A stretch of DNA of 64,000 nt from DATBLE01 sp046734335 (GCA_046734335.1 JBKPRA010000049.1:1-64000), one strand, 5' to 3'. Shown: positions 8,451-16,384, numbered from the stretch's first letter. Notes: generated by a model from the letters alone, not told the origin. Translations and numbers: made by a program.

Positions 8451-9192
8451 GCAAGACCTCCTTCAGCGTGTCGCCGCGGAGACCGAGGCGGAGCGTCTCC
8501 AGCGGGATGACCTCGTCGGGCGGGATGTTGCCGAGGTTGACCTCGGGTCCGAAGTGCTTGATGAACCACGCCTGGCTCGCCTTCGTCGGCGCCTCCCAGA
8601 CCAGGTCGTGGAAGTCGATCGAGTGCGCGATCTCGTCGACGAGGCCGGTCCGCATCTCACCGCTCGGCCGGAAGATGCCCGCCGTGCCGCCCTCTCGCGA
8701 CTCGGTGATCACCTTCCAGGCGCCGGCGGCGAGCTCCTCCTGGATCCACCGCACCCACTCGTAGGGCGCGAACACCACCTCCGAGTCCTTGGAGCCGACC
8801 TCGGAGAGGACGGTGAAGTCGTGTGCGAAGTCGGCGATCAGCTCGAGCTTGCGCTCGCGGGGGATCTCGACCGTGCCGTCGGAGATCTCGACGTGCGTCA
8901 GTCCGTGTCCGGTCAACCAGCGCTTGTACTCGTCGAGCTTGTCGCGGGCGTAGACGACCTCGAAGAAGGTGCCGCCGATGACGACCGGCTTGCCGCGCAG
9001 CACCTCGAGCTTGCGCTCGAGGTTCCCGGTCACCCAGGCCGTGCCCCAGCCGAGCTTGACGATGTCGATGTAGTCGCCGGCGGTCTCGAGCACGTCTTCC
9101 CAGGCGCGCGGGCCAAGGCCCTTGTCCAGGACGTGGGTGAGGCCGCCGTCGCGGGCGATCCCGAGGTCGAAGCTGTTCTCAGAGGCGGGCAT
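8422..9192 (-). CDS. comA: Phosphosulfolactate synthase (ComA family)
   Basis: A 256-residue TIM-barrel protein of the ComA family, which adds sulfite to phosphoenolpyruvate to form (2R)-phospho-3-sulfolactate. Family landmarks include DKGLGPRAWEDVL near residue 23, DIVKLGWGTAW near 43, GGTFFEV near 73, and EISDGTVEIP near 102. In methanogens this is the first step of coenzyme M synthesis; in Bacillus it feeds sulfolactate; in a few other bacteria it starts bacterial coenzyme M synthesis. Here it is embedded between an APS reductase that makes sulfite and a fumarase gene pair, overlapping cysH by 29 bases and the fumarase beta gene by 14. No ComB-type phosphatase is visible in the window. Confidence 0.9.
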   Translation of the reverse strand: MPASENSFDLGIARDGGLTHVLDKGLGPRAWEDVLETAGDYIDIVKLGWGTAWVTGNLERKLEVLRGKPVVIGGTFFEVVYARDKLDEYKRWLTGHGLTHVEISDGTVEIPRERKLELIADFAHDFTVLSEVGSKDSEVVFAPYEWVRWIQEELAAGAWKVITESREGGTAGIFRPSGEMRTGLVDEIAHSIDFHDLVWEAPTKASQAWFIKHFGPEVNLGNIPPDEVIPLETLRLGLRGDTLKEVLLGDAEPAPS

Positions 9193-9766
9193 AGAGCTCC
9201 TTCAGCTTCTCCTGGGCGGCGGCCTGGACGTCGTGGTAGAGCGAGTTGCCATGGGCGTCGATCCCGACGGTGAGCGGCCCGAAGTCCTTCACGCGGAACT
9301 TCCAGAGACATTCGGGCATCAGTTCCTCCCAGGCCACATCCTCGATCTCCTCGATCTGGGTGGTCTCCAGCGCGGCGGCGCCGCCGACGATCGCGAGGTA
9401 GACCATTCCGTGCTTGCGCATCGGGTCGATCGCCTCGTCCGGGAAGCCGCCCTTGCCGCAGATCGCCCGCACTCCATACTGCTCGCCGAGCGGCTCGGTG
9501 AATCGAACCATACGAGCCGACGTTGTGGTCCCGATGCAGAGCTTCTCGTACTTCCCGGGGCCGACCTTGCGGACGTTCGGCGCCGTGTGGAGCAGGAAGG
9601 CGCCGGCCAGGTCCATCGGCGGCTCTATCCCCTCGTCGAAGATCCGGATCTGCGTCCGGTCGCGGATGCCGATGATGTGGCCCTGGACGACGACCTCGTC
9701 GCCGGCACGGAGCTTGAGGATCTCGGCCTCGTCGCGAATGGGGAAGGTCACTTCGTGCGTCGCCAT
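9179..9766 (-). CDS. Class I fumarase-type hydro-lyase, beta (C-terminal) subunit
   Basis: A 195-residue protein matching the C-terminal domain of iron-sulfur (class I) fumarases and L-tartrate dehydratases. It shows the swivelling beta-subunit features: the TTTSARM phosphate/carboxylate-binding loop (79-85), the GKGG turn (104-107), and IRDRTQ near 34. The ATG at 9766 lies two bases after the alpha stop, so the two subunits are coupled. The partner gene carries the cluster cysteines. Fumarate/malate is the default substrate, but its position directly before comA leaves open a sulfonate analogue (sulfolactate or phosphosulfolactate to sulfoacrylate). Confidence 0.88.
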   Translation of the reverse strand: MATHEVTFPIRDEAEILKLRAGDEVVVQGHIIGIRDRTQIRIFDEGIEPPMDLAGAFLLHTAPNVRKVGPGKYEKLCIGTTTSARMVRFTEPLGEQYGVRAICGKGGFPDEAIDPMRKHGMVYLAIVGGAAALETTQIEEIEDVAWEELMPECLWKFRVKDFGPLTVGIDAHGNSLYHDVQAAAQEKLKELYARL

Positions 9767-9768
9767 CT

Positions 9769-10668
9769 CTAGGCCTCCCGGTCGAACTCGATCGTCCCGT
9801 CGGCCGCGACGTGCGCGGTCGCACGGCGGGCGGCCCAGCACTGGTAGTTGACCGCGACCGGGTTCAGGGTCATGTGCGTGTCGGCGTGCTCGATGTGACA
9901 GTTGAGGACGGTGACGTCGCCGCCGAGGCCCATCGGCCCGATGCCGGTCTCGTTCAGCAGCCCGAACAGCTCCTCCTCGAGCTCGGCGACTACTGGATCC
10001 GCATTCCGCGTCCCGATGGGTCGAGTGATCGCCTCCTTCGCCAGGTACATGGCGTAGTCGGCGCTCCCCCCGATGCCGACCCCGACGATCCCCGGCGGGC
10101 AGGGCTTGCCCCCCGCCCCGACGATCGACTCCAGCACGAACTGCTTGATCCCTTTCACGCCGTCGGCGGGGACGCACATCTTCAGGAAGCTCATGTTCTC
10201 GGAGCCCGACCCCTTCGGAACGCACTTGACGTCCAGACCGTCCCAGCCCGGGATGAACTCCCAGTGGACGATGGGCAGCCGGTAGCCGGTGTTCGGCCCG
10301 GTGTTCTCGCGCGTGATCGTGTGGACGGCGTTCGAGCGCAGCGGGTGCTCGACGGTCGCGCGCTCGGTGCCCGCCTTCAGCGCCTGGTAGATCCGTGCCG
10401 GGTGGAGCGGAAAGTGCTCACCGACCCGGCAGGTGTAGACCGCGATGCCGGTGTCCTGGCAGACGAGGTTCTTCTCGTCGTCGGCCACTTGGACGTTCTT
10501 GAGGATGGTCGAGAGCACGCGCTGCCCGGGAACGCTCGTCTCGCGACCTGCCGCGTCGGCCAGAGCGTCGCGCAGGTCCTGCGGGATGTCCTTCAGCGCC
10601 CAGACGTAGAGATGCGCAGCGGCGTCCTCGACGGCGCCGTACAGATCCGTGTCGATGGTCGTGCTCAC
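9769..10668 (-). CDS. Class I fumarase-type hydro-lyase, alpha (Fe-S, N-terminal) subunit
   Basis: A 299-residue iron-sulfur hydro-lyase alpha subunit. It contains CQDTG (C70), the KGSGSEN substrate loop (152-158) and CPPG (C190), with NCHIEHADTH near 256-265, all typical of the N-terminal half of class I fumarases that holds a [4Fe-4S] cluster. The GTG at 10668 was chosen because it overlaps the stop of the flavoprotein gene as GTGA and follows GGAGC. The split alpha/beta form is usual in archaea and many actinobacteria. It is co-transcribed with a fumarate-reductase-like flavoprotein and comA, so either a normal TCA role or a role on a sulfonate substrate is possible. Confidence 0.9.
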   Translation of the reverse strand: MSTTIDTDLYGAVEDAAAHLYVWALKDIPQDLRDALADAAGRETSVPGQRVLSTILKNVQVADDEKNLVCQDTGIAVYTCRVGEHFPLHPARIYQALKAGTERATVEHPLRSNAVHTITRENTGPNTGYRLPIVHWEFIPGWDGLDVKCVPKGSGSENMSFLKMCVPADGVKGIKQFVLESIVGAGGKPCPPGIVGVGIGGSADYAMYLAKEAITRPIGTRNADPVVAELEEELFGLLNETGIGPMGLGGDVTVLNCHIEHADTHMTLNPVAVNYQCWAARRATAHVAADGTIEFDREA

Positions 10669-11858
10669 TTCCCGCTCCTTTCGGCCGCCGCCCTGCCCGC
10701 CCTGCGCCCGAACACGCAGCATTCGAGCAGCGAGTTGCCCATCATCCGGTTGCGGCCGTGCGTGCCGCCCGCGATCTCGCCGCAGGCGAAGAGACCCTCG
10801 AGCGTCGTCTCTCCCTCGGTGTCGATCACCAGGCCGCCGTTCTGGTAGTGGAGCACAGGGTAGGTGAGGATCGGCTCCGACAAGGGGTCGATTCCGGCCG
10901 CCCGGTAGCGCCTCAGCATGTACGGCAGCGACACTTCCGCGTCGGCCTCGGGGATGCGGGTGGTATCGAGCAGAACCGCGGGACGTCCGTCCGGCGTCGC
11001 GACGCCGTTCCCCTTCTCGACCTCGTCGAAGATCGCCTGGGAGACCGCGTCGCGAGGCCCGAGCGAGTCGGTGAACTCCTCTCCCTCCTTGTTCAGCAGC
11101 ACGGCGCCGTAGGCGCGGGTGGTCTCGGGAATCGAATACCCCTGCATGTTTGCCGGCCAGGCACCGCCGTTCGGGTGGTACTGCAACGCATCGAGGTCAC
11201 GCGTCTCCGCGCCGAGCTCGAGTGCGATCTGCGTCACCTCACCGGTCGCGCCGGGATGGTTGGTGGACAGCTCCCCGCGCTCCTCGGCCTCCTTGAAGCA
11301 GCGGCCTCCGGCGGCCAGCACGACGGCACCGGCCTCCACCTCGTGATCCCCGACCCGTGCTCGCCAGCCGTTCTCGGTCCGCTCCAGATCGGAAAGCGGG
11401 CTCTTCGCGAGGGTCGTGCCCTCACCCCTCTCCCAGGCCTCGCGCAACCCGGTCGTGATCGCGTGCCCCGTGCGGTCACCAACCTGGAGCAGCCGCTTGC
11501 GCGACGCGCCACCGCACTTCGCGATCCGGTAGCCGCCGTTTTCCCGCGTGAACCCGACGCCGAGCTCTTCGAGCCAGTGGATCGCCGACTGCGCGTCTCC
11601 AGTCAACGCCTCGACCAGCCGCATGTCGGCGGTCTCGTGGCTCGACTTCCAGATGTCCTCGGCGTGGATCGCAGGCGAGTCGTCCTCGCCGAAAGAGGCC
11701 TGGATCCCCCCCTGCGCCTTCGCCGAGTTGCACGACTGCAACGATCCCTTGGTCGCGACCGCCACGCGCGCGCCGGTGCGCTCTGCCGTCACGGCGGCGG
11801 CGAGCCCGGAGGCACCGCTGCCGATCACGAGCACGTCGAAAGAGAGCCTCTCGGCCAC
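10665..11858 (-). CDS. FAD-dependent fumarate reductase/L-aspartate oxidase-like flavoprotein
   Basis: A 397-residue flavoprotein with an N-terminal Rossmann motif (GSGASG, 13-18), a SAKAQGG substrate-cap segment (45-51), QYHPNGG (H228) and the catalytic arginine in LGPRDAVSQA (R269). The C-terminal FAD site is HGRNRMMGNSLLE. These residues define the succinate dehydrogenase/fumarate reductase/NadB superfamily. It lacks the long C-terminal helical domain of NadB and SdhA (about 540 residues), and no iron-sulfur or membrane subunit lies nearby, so it is a compact stand-alone form. It opens the sulfur operon: a TATCGT hexamer six bases before the GTG and an inverted repeat at 11877-11893 mark a likely controlled, leaderless promoter. 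Confidence 0.82.
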   Translation of the reverse strand: MAERLSFDVLVIGSGASGLAAAVTAERTGARVAVATKGSLQSCNSAKAQGGIQASFGEDDSPAIHAEDIWKSSHETADMRLVEALTGDAQSAIHWLEELGVGFTRENGGYRIAKCGGASRKRLLQVGDRTGHAITTGLREAWERGEGTTLAKSPLSDLERTENGWRARVGDHEVEAGAVVLAAGGRCFKEAEERGELSTNHPGATGEVTQIALELGAETRDLDALQYHPNGGAWPANMQGYSIPETTRAYGAVLLNKEGEEFTDSLGPRDAVSQAIFDEVEKGNGVATPDGRPAVLLDTTRIPEADAEVSLPYMLRRYRAAGIDPLSEPILTYPVLHYQNGGLVIDTEGETTLEGLFACGEIAGGTHGRNRMMGNSLLECCVFGRRAGRAAAERSGK

Positions 11859-11876
11859 GGACAGACGATATCAGAC

Positions 11877-11893
11877 CTAATGCGAAGAATTAG
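11877..11893. promoter_or_regulatory. Inverted repeat, candidate operator of the sulfur/fumarase operon
   Basis: CTAAT (11877-11881) and ATTAG (11889-11893) form a perfect inverted repeat around seven bases, just upstream of the operon's apparent -10 hexamer (TATCGT on the minus strand, 11865-11870). The position, in the -35/spacer region 19 bases before the first start codon, suits a repressor or activator site. The regulator is not identifiable. Confidence 0.4.
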
Positions 11894-11905
11894 CCGTGCG
11901 AATAC

Positions 11906-12895
11906 TCAGAACGTTGCCGGCAGGACGTCCGTCGCGATCAGGAGGACGATGATCACGGCGAGGCAGACGCGGTAGACGGCGAAGATCGTGTAGTCGTGGC
12001 GGCGTACGTAGTCGAGCAGCACCTGGATCGCCGCCAGTCCGACTGCCAGCGCCGCGAGCGTTCCGACCAGGAACGGCCCGCCGGACCCGGCCGGGAGAGG
12101 GTTCAAGACGACGTCCTTCAGGCCCTTGTAGAGCACCGCGCCCAGCACGACCGGGACGAGCAGTAGGAACGACATCCGTGCGGCCGCGTCGCGATCGAGC
12201 TTCCACAGGCGACCGGCGGTGATCGTGATCCCCGACCGGGACACGCCCGGCATCAACGCCAGCACCTGCGCACAACCGATCAGGAAGCCGTTCCTGACGC
12301 CGACGTCGTCCAGATGTCGCTCCTCGGGTTGGCGGTCGACGACCCAGAGCAGGACACCGAAGACGGCGAGCATGATCGCGATCTGCCAGGGCTGGCCGAG
12401 CTTCTTCTCGATGAAGCTTTCGCCGAGAGCTCCGGCGAGCGCGGCCGGAATCGTCGCCGCGGCGACGGCCCAGGCGATGCGCTCATCCGCGGTCTCGATG
12501 CTCCGTCGCCGCAATGACGCCACCCACGCCACGATGTAGCGGCCGATGTCCCACCAGAAGTAGGCGACGACCGCGATCAGCGTCCCCAGGTGGAGAGCGA
12601 CATCGAACGTCTTGTTGAACGCCTCGTGATCCGCCAGGTAGGTCCAGTTCGCCATCCACGGCAGCAGGATCAGGTGTCCCGACGACGAGATCGGCAGAAG
12701 CTCCGTCGCGCCCTGCACGACCCCGAGGGCGAGCGCCTGCCAGTCGGAGAGACGACCGGCCTTCTCGCCGATCCCCAGTGCTGCGAGCACGACCGAAACC
12801 GCGAAGATGATCGCCGCGGCGAGATAGACGCGCCGCGACGACATCCGCTCGTCGCGAGGCCCGGAAGCAGACGAAGTGAGGGTGGATTCGGACAC
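11906..12895 (-). CDS. uppP: Undecaprenyl-diphosphatase (UppP/BacA)
   Basis: A 329-residue membrane enzyme that dephosphorylates undecaprenyl diphosphate and so recycles the carrier lipid for peptidoglycan and other envelope polymers. It has the two family signatures ELLPISSSGHL (65-75) and MPGVSRSG (215-222), which carry the catalytic glutamate, serine and arginine. There are seven to eight hydrophobic segments. A 20-residue serine/threonine-rich N-terminal tail precedes the first segment. The GTG at 12895 is the longest start; a later methionine at residue 18 could be used instead. It is divergent from a PAP2 phosphatase gene that may serve the same lipid cycle. Confidence 0.95.
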   Translation of the reverse strand: MSESTLTSSASGPRDERMSSRRVYLAAAIIFAVSVVLAALGIGEKAGRLSDWQALALGVVQGATELLPISSSGHLILLPWMANWTYLADHEAFNKTFDVALHLGTLIAVVAYFWWDIGRYIVAWVASLRRRSIETADERIAWAVAAATIPAALAGALGESFIEKKLGQPWQIAIMLAVFGVLLWVVDRQPEERHLDDVGVRNGFLIGCAQVLALMPGVSRSGITITAGRLWKLDRDAAARMSFLLLVPVVLGAVLYKGLKDVVLNPLPAGSGGPFLVGTLAALAVGLAAIQVLLDYVRRHDYTIFAVYRVCLAVIIVLLIATDVLPATF

Positions 12896-13032
12896 GCGCG
12901 GCGAGCCGCCGAACCCTACCGCTCCCGGGGGCGACGCTGCGGCGAGGCAGCTACCGTGTCCCGATCGACTGGTCGGTTTTCCACTCGCTGAACGGCCTGC
13001 TCCGCGGGGACGATTCAGGTCAAGACGCCGCC

Positions 13033-13557
13033 GTGGCCTTCAACGCCTCGGCGCTCTTCGCGCTCGTCGCGGTTGCCGCTGCGACCTGGTTCTTCGCGCG
13101 CCCCGGCGCGTCGCCGCGCTCGAAGCTCGCCGCGGCCTCGGCCGGCCTCTCGACGGTCGTCGCGCTGCTGGTCAACGCAGTGCTCGGGCACCTCTGGTAT
13201 CACGCCCGCCCCTTCGCCGACCACCCGAAGCAGACGCTGCTGCTCGTCCACCACGGGGCCGACAACTCGTTCCCGAGCGACCACGCGAGCGTCGCGTTCG
13301 CCGTCGCCTTCGCGGTGCTCGTCTTCCATCGGCGGCTCGGCGTGCTGCTCGTCGCCGTCGCAGTGGGCGTCGGGCTCGACCGGATCTTCGTCGGCGTCCA
13401 CTACCCGATCGACGTTCTGACGAGCGTCTTCGTCGGGCTCGGGGCGGCGCTGGTCGTGACGTTTCCAGGCCGTCCCTACGTCGCGTGGTTCGTGCGACTG
13501 ATCAGCCGCATCACCGACCCGGTGGTGCTCGCCGTCCGCCGGCGCGCCGGCCGCTAG
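13033..13557 (+). CDS. PAP2-superfamily membrane phosphatase
   Basis: As counted from the GTG at 13033 this is 174 residues with four or five membrane segments and the PAP2 triad of motifs: an ARP element (58-60), PSDHAS (81-86) and GVHYPID (121-127), with the catalytic histidines H84 and H123. Such enzymes dephosphorylate lipid or isoprenoid pyrophosphates at the membrane. The reading frame is open and protein-like upstream (IDWSVFHSLNGLLRG, 12964-13008), as expected for the family's N-terminus, but no ATG, GTG or TTG is available there. The true start may therefore be earlier and non-canonical. Its stop TAG directly abuts the stop of the convergent gene (TAG then CTA). Confidence 0.85.
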   Translation: MAFNASALFALVAVAAATWFFARPGASPRSKLAAASAGLSTVVALLVNAVLGHLWYHARPFADHPKQTLLLVHHGADNSFPSDHASVAFAVAFAVLVFHRRLGVLLVAVAVGVGLDRIFVGVHYPIDVLTSVFVGLGAALVVTFPGRPYVAWFVRLISRITDPVVLAVRRRAGR

Positions 13558-14469
13558 CTACCAGACGGAGCGAAACAGCTCGGCGGCCTCCGCCGCGCTC
13601 ACGGACCTCGGGTTCGCCTGCGCGCCCGGGCGTGCGGCGGCCTTCGCGCCGAGCTCGTCGAGATCGGTCTCCGGCACCCCGAAGTCCCGCAGCCGCTCGA
13701 ATCCGGCCAGCCTCGAGAGCTCCTCGACGCGTTCGACCGGAACCGCCGTCATCGCGGCGGGAACCACCTGCGCGTTGAAGCGCATCGCCGGGGGCAGGCA
13801 GATCGCGTTCATCGCCCCGTGCGGCAGGCCATACGCACCACCCACGGCCTGCGCCATCGCGTGCGCCAGGAAGAGCCCGTGTGCCGCCAGCGCCTGGCCG
13901 GCGTCGCTCGCCGCCTCGAGCAGCCCGCTCCGGGCCTCGAGGTCACGGCCGTCCTCGAGCACGCGCGGCAGCCACCGGTCGATCCCGGCTGCACCCCGGC
14001 GGGCGACCTCCAGCTCGCCCGGGTACAAGGCCTCGACACAGTGGGCGAGACCGTTCATGGCGGTACCGCCGCTCTCCGCGCGCGGCAGGTCGAGCGTCAG
14101 CTCCGGGTCGTAGACGATCCCGGCAAGCCGGGCGCCGGCGCCACCGCCGACCTGACGGCGATCGGACGTCCGCACGCCGAAGAACGCCGTCCACTCGGCG
14201 CCGGAGTAGGTGGTCGGCACGGAGACCAGGGGGAGCGACGACGCGGCCGACGCCGCCTTGCCGGTGTCGATCGCGCTGCCGCCGCCGACGGCGAGGATTC
14301 CGTCCACTTCCGGCGGAACGGAGATGCGGTCGGAGGGAATCTCGTTCCAGCGGGCGGCCGCGGGGATCGCCAGAGCGTCCCAGCGGTGCCCGGCAACGAG
14401 GAGCGGCCGCTCCGAGCCGACGTCCTCGAGGACGCCGGGGAGCTCCTCGAGCCCCCACCGGACGATCAC
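13558..14469 (-). CDS. Maleylacetate reductase-like iron-alcohol-dehydrogenase-fold protein
   Basis: A 303-residue member of the iron-containing alcohol dehydrogenase fold. It has the NAD(P)-binding GGGSAID (62-68), the TTYSGAEWT segment near 86, and MNGLAHCVEALY around 138-149. At the position of the metal-binding aspartate it has N139, as in maleylacetate reductases, and HAMAQ (203-207) replaces the usual HAMAH. That favours a maleylacetate reductase-like, metal-independent enzyme, the last step of some aromatic ring-cleavage routes. It is about 50 residues shorter than typical. The GTG at 14469 overlaps the stop of the LysR gene as GTGA, so regulator and enzyme form one coupled unit. Confidence 0.75.
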   Translation of the reverse strand: MIVRWGLEELPGVLEDVGSERPLLVAGHRWDALAIPAAARWNEIPSDRISVPPEVDGILAVGGGSAIDTGKAASAASSLPLVSVPTTYSGAEWTAFFGVRTSDRRQVGGGAGARLAGIVYDPELTLDLPRAESGGTAMNGLAHCVEALYPGELEVARRGAAGIDRWLPRVLEDGRDLEARSGLLEAASDAGQALAAHGLFLAHAMAQAVGGAYGLPHGAMNAICLPPAMRFNAQVVPAAMTAVPVERVEELSRLAGFERLRDFGVPETDLDELGAKAAARPGAQANPRSVSAAEAAELFRSVW

Positions 14470-15359
14470 GCCCGCAGCCGCTCTCGCGCAAAGGCGACGA
14501 AGGCCTGCGCGGCGCTCGAACCGGCGCGGCCCGCCGCTCGGGCGATGAAGATGTCGCGCGCCAGGTCGAGACCACGGACATGCGCCTCGGCCAACGTCCC
14601 CGCAGCAAGCTCGGTGGCGACCGCCTGCCGGGAGATGAACCCGACGCCGAAGCCGCCCTGTACGGCGCTCCGCACCGACTCCTGGAGGCCGAGCTCCAGC
14701 GGCACCTCCAGGTCGCGCAGCCGCTTCCCGCCCTTGCGCAGCTCGTCCTCGACCATCTGCCGGACGCCGGCGCCTCGCTGCATCAGGATCAGCGGACCCC
14801 GTACGAGCTCGTCTAGCGCGACGGCGCGTCCGGCGAAGGGATGCCCGGGCGGGCAGGCGAGGATCACCTCGTCCCGGAAAAACGGCTCGAACGCAACCGA
14901 GCGGTGGCGGCGGGCGGCGCCGACGATCCCCAGCTCGAGCCGCCTGTCGGCAACCAGCTCGACGACCGACTGCGTGTCGAAGACCGAAAGCTCGACCCGT
15001 AGTTCGGTGTTCTCGCGCTGGAACTCGCAGAGCAGCACCGGCAGGACGACCGCCGCGGGGCCGGTGGAGGCGCCGAGCTCGAGCGTTCCGTGCAGCGGCG
15101 CGTCGGGCTCGGCGAGCTCGTCGAGCAGCTGCTCCTCGAGCGCGAGCATCCGCTGCGCACCGCGGTAGAGGCGGAGGCCGGCCTCGGTCGGCTCGACCCG
15201 GCGGCCCGAACGGTCGAGCAGCTGCGCCCCGAGCCGCTGCTCGAGCGCCCGCACCTGCTGCGATACGGCTGGCTGGGTGACGCCGAGCCGGGAGGCCGCC
15301 TCCGAGAAGCTCCGCCGCTCGACGACCTCGCAGAAGGCGGCCAGCTGGCGCGTATCCAT
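14466..15359 (-). CDS. LysR family transcriptional regulator
   Basis: A 297-residue LysR-type regulator. The N-terminal winged helix-turn-helix (residues 1-60) reads SFSEAASRLGVTQPAVSQQ through the recognition helix. The rest is a periplasmic-binding-protein-like effector domain (about 88-295). It is coupled by GTGA to the maleylacetate reductase-like gene, which it most likely controls, perhaps together with the divergent DUF354 gene. An ATAAG-N5-CTTAT repeat overlaps its own start region (15358-15372) and fits autoregulation. The effector is unknown; an aromatic breakdown intermediate would be in keeping with the partner enzyme. Confidence 0.92.
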   Translation of the reverse strand: MDTRQLAAFCEVVERRSFSEAASRLGVTQPAVSQQVRALEQRLGAQLLDRSGRRVEPTEAGLRLYRGAQRMLALEEQLLDELAEPDAPLHGTLELGASTGPAAVVLPVLLCEFQRENTELRVELSVFDTQSVVELVADRRLELGIVGAARRHRSVAFEPFFRDEVILACPPGHPFAGRAVALDELVRGPLILMQRGAGVRQMVEDELRKGGKRLRDLEVPLELGLQESVRSAVQGGFGVGFISRQAVATELAAGTLAEAHVRGLDLARDIFIARAAGRAGSSAAQAFVAFARERLRA

Positions 15360-15372
15360 AAGCGAACCTTAT
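15358..15372. promoter_or_regulatory. Candidate LysR operator in the divergent gap
   Basis: ATAAG (15358-15362), five bases, then CTTAT (15368-15372) make a perfect dyad of the size LysR proteins bind. It lies between the lysR start and the divergent gene at 15392, whose apparent -10 hexamer TAGAGT is at 15378-15383, eight bases before its ATG. Binding here could affect both directions. Confidence 0.5.
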
Positions 15373-15391
15373 CCGGCTAGAGTCACTCTCG

Positions 15392-16384
15392 ATGCGCGTC
15401 TGGGTCGATCTGACCAACTCGCCGCACGTGCTCGTCTTCCGGCCACTGATCCGGCTCCTACGGAAGCGCGAGCACGAGGTCGAGGTCACCGCCCGCGAGT
15501 ACGCCCAGACAATGCAGCTGCTGGACCTGCACGGGATCGACGCGACGGTGGTCGGCCGTCACGGCGGCGCCTCGACACTCGGCAAGGCGCGGGCAGAGCT
15601 CTCCCGGGTACCGGCGCTACGGCGTTGGGCCAAGACGCGCCGCTTCGACCTCGCGCTTGCCCACGGCTCGCACGACCTGACACTCACCGCCCGGTCGCTG
15701 GGAATCTCGAGCGCAACGACCTTCGACTACGAGTTTGCCTGGCTGCAGCATCAGCTCGGCTGCCGGGCGGCGACCCGCGTGGTCGTCCCGGAGGCCATCC
15801 CGCCCGAACGGCTGGCCCGGTACGGAGCAAGACCGCCCAAGCTGCGTCGCTACCCCGGCCTGAAGGAGGAGTACTACCTCGCGGACTTCGAGCCCGCCCC
15901 CGTCGACATTCCCGAGGGCAAGGAGCTCGTCGTCGTCCGCGCTCCTCCCGAGGTGTCGCTCTACCATCGGCACGAGAACCCTCTGTTCCGGGATGTGCTC
16001 GAGCGGCTCGGACATGACGAGGGCGTTCACGCGGTCGCGCTGCCGCGGACGGCCGAGCAGCGCGAGACGATTCGCGCTCTCGGACTCCCCTCGCTGGTCG
16101 TGCCCGACCGGGCCGTCGACGCACAGAGCCTGATCGCAGCAGCTGCCGTGGTCGTCTCTGCAGGTGGGACGATGAACCGCGAAGCGGTCGCTCTTGGAAC
16201 TCCCGTCTACACGACCTTCGGCGGAAGGCTCGGGGCGGTCGACGAAGGCTTGATTCGCGACGGCCGACTGCTGCGGCTCGCGCACGCGACCGATCTCGAC
16301 CTCGACCGTCTCCCGCCGCGCCGCGAACGGCTACGACGCGACCCCGAGGTCCTGCTCGACCTGCTGCTGGGCGAGCGCGGCTAG
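15392..16384 (+). CDS. DUF354 family protein, GT-B glycosyltransferase-like
   Basis: A 330-residue protein of the DUF354 family, beginning MRVWVDLTNSPHVLVFRPLI, a very characteristic start for this group. The C-terminal half has an alternating beta-alpha pattern with VVVSAGGTMNREAVALGTP near 250-270. That resembles the nucleotide-sugar binding region of GT-B glycosyltransferases such as UDP-GlcNAc 2-epimerase and MurG. No experimentally assigned reaction is known to me; a surface-sugar role is inferred. Its last 54 bases overlap the end of the convergent helicase gene. Confidence 0.8.
   Translation: MRVWVDLTNSPHVLVFRPLIRLLRKREHEVEVTAREYAQTMQLLDLHGIDATVVGRHGGASTLGKARAELSRVPALRRWAKTRRFDLALAHGSHDLTLTARSLGISSATTFDYEFAWLQHQLGCRAATRVVVPEAIPPERLARYGARPPKLRRYPGLKEEYYLADFEPAPVDIPEGKELVVVRAPPEVSLYHRHENPLFRDVLERLGHDEGVHAVALPRTAEQRETIRALGLPSLVVPDRAVDAQSLIAAAAVVVSAGGTMNREAVALGTPVYTTFGGRLGAVDEGLIRDGRLLRLAHATDLDLDRLPPRRERLRRDPEVLLDLLLGERG

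Noticed and set aside
13558..14469. Classical iron-dependent alcohol dehydrogenase.
   Set aside because: The metal-binding aspartate is N139 and HAMAH is HAMAQ. These changes and the LysR partner fit maleylacetate reductases better than iron-dependent alcohol dehydrogenases.
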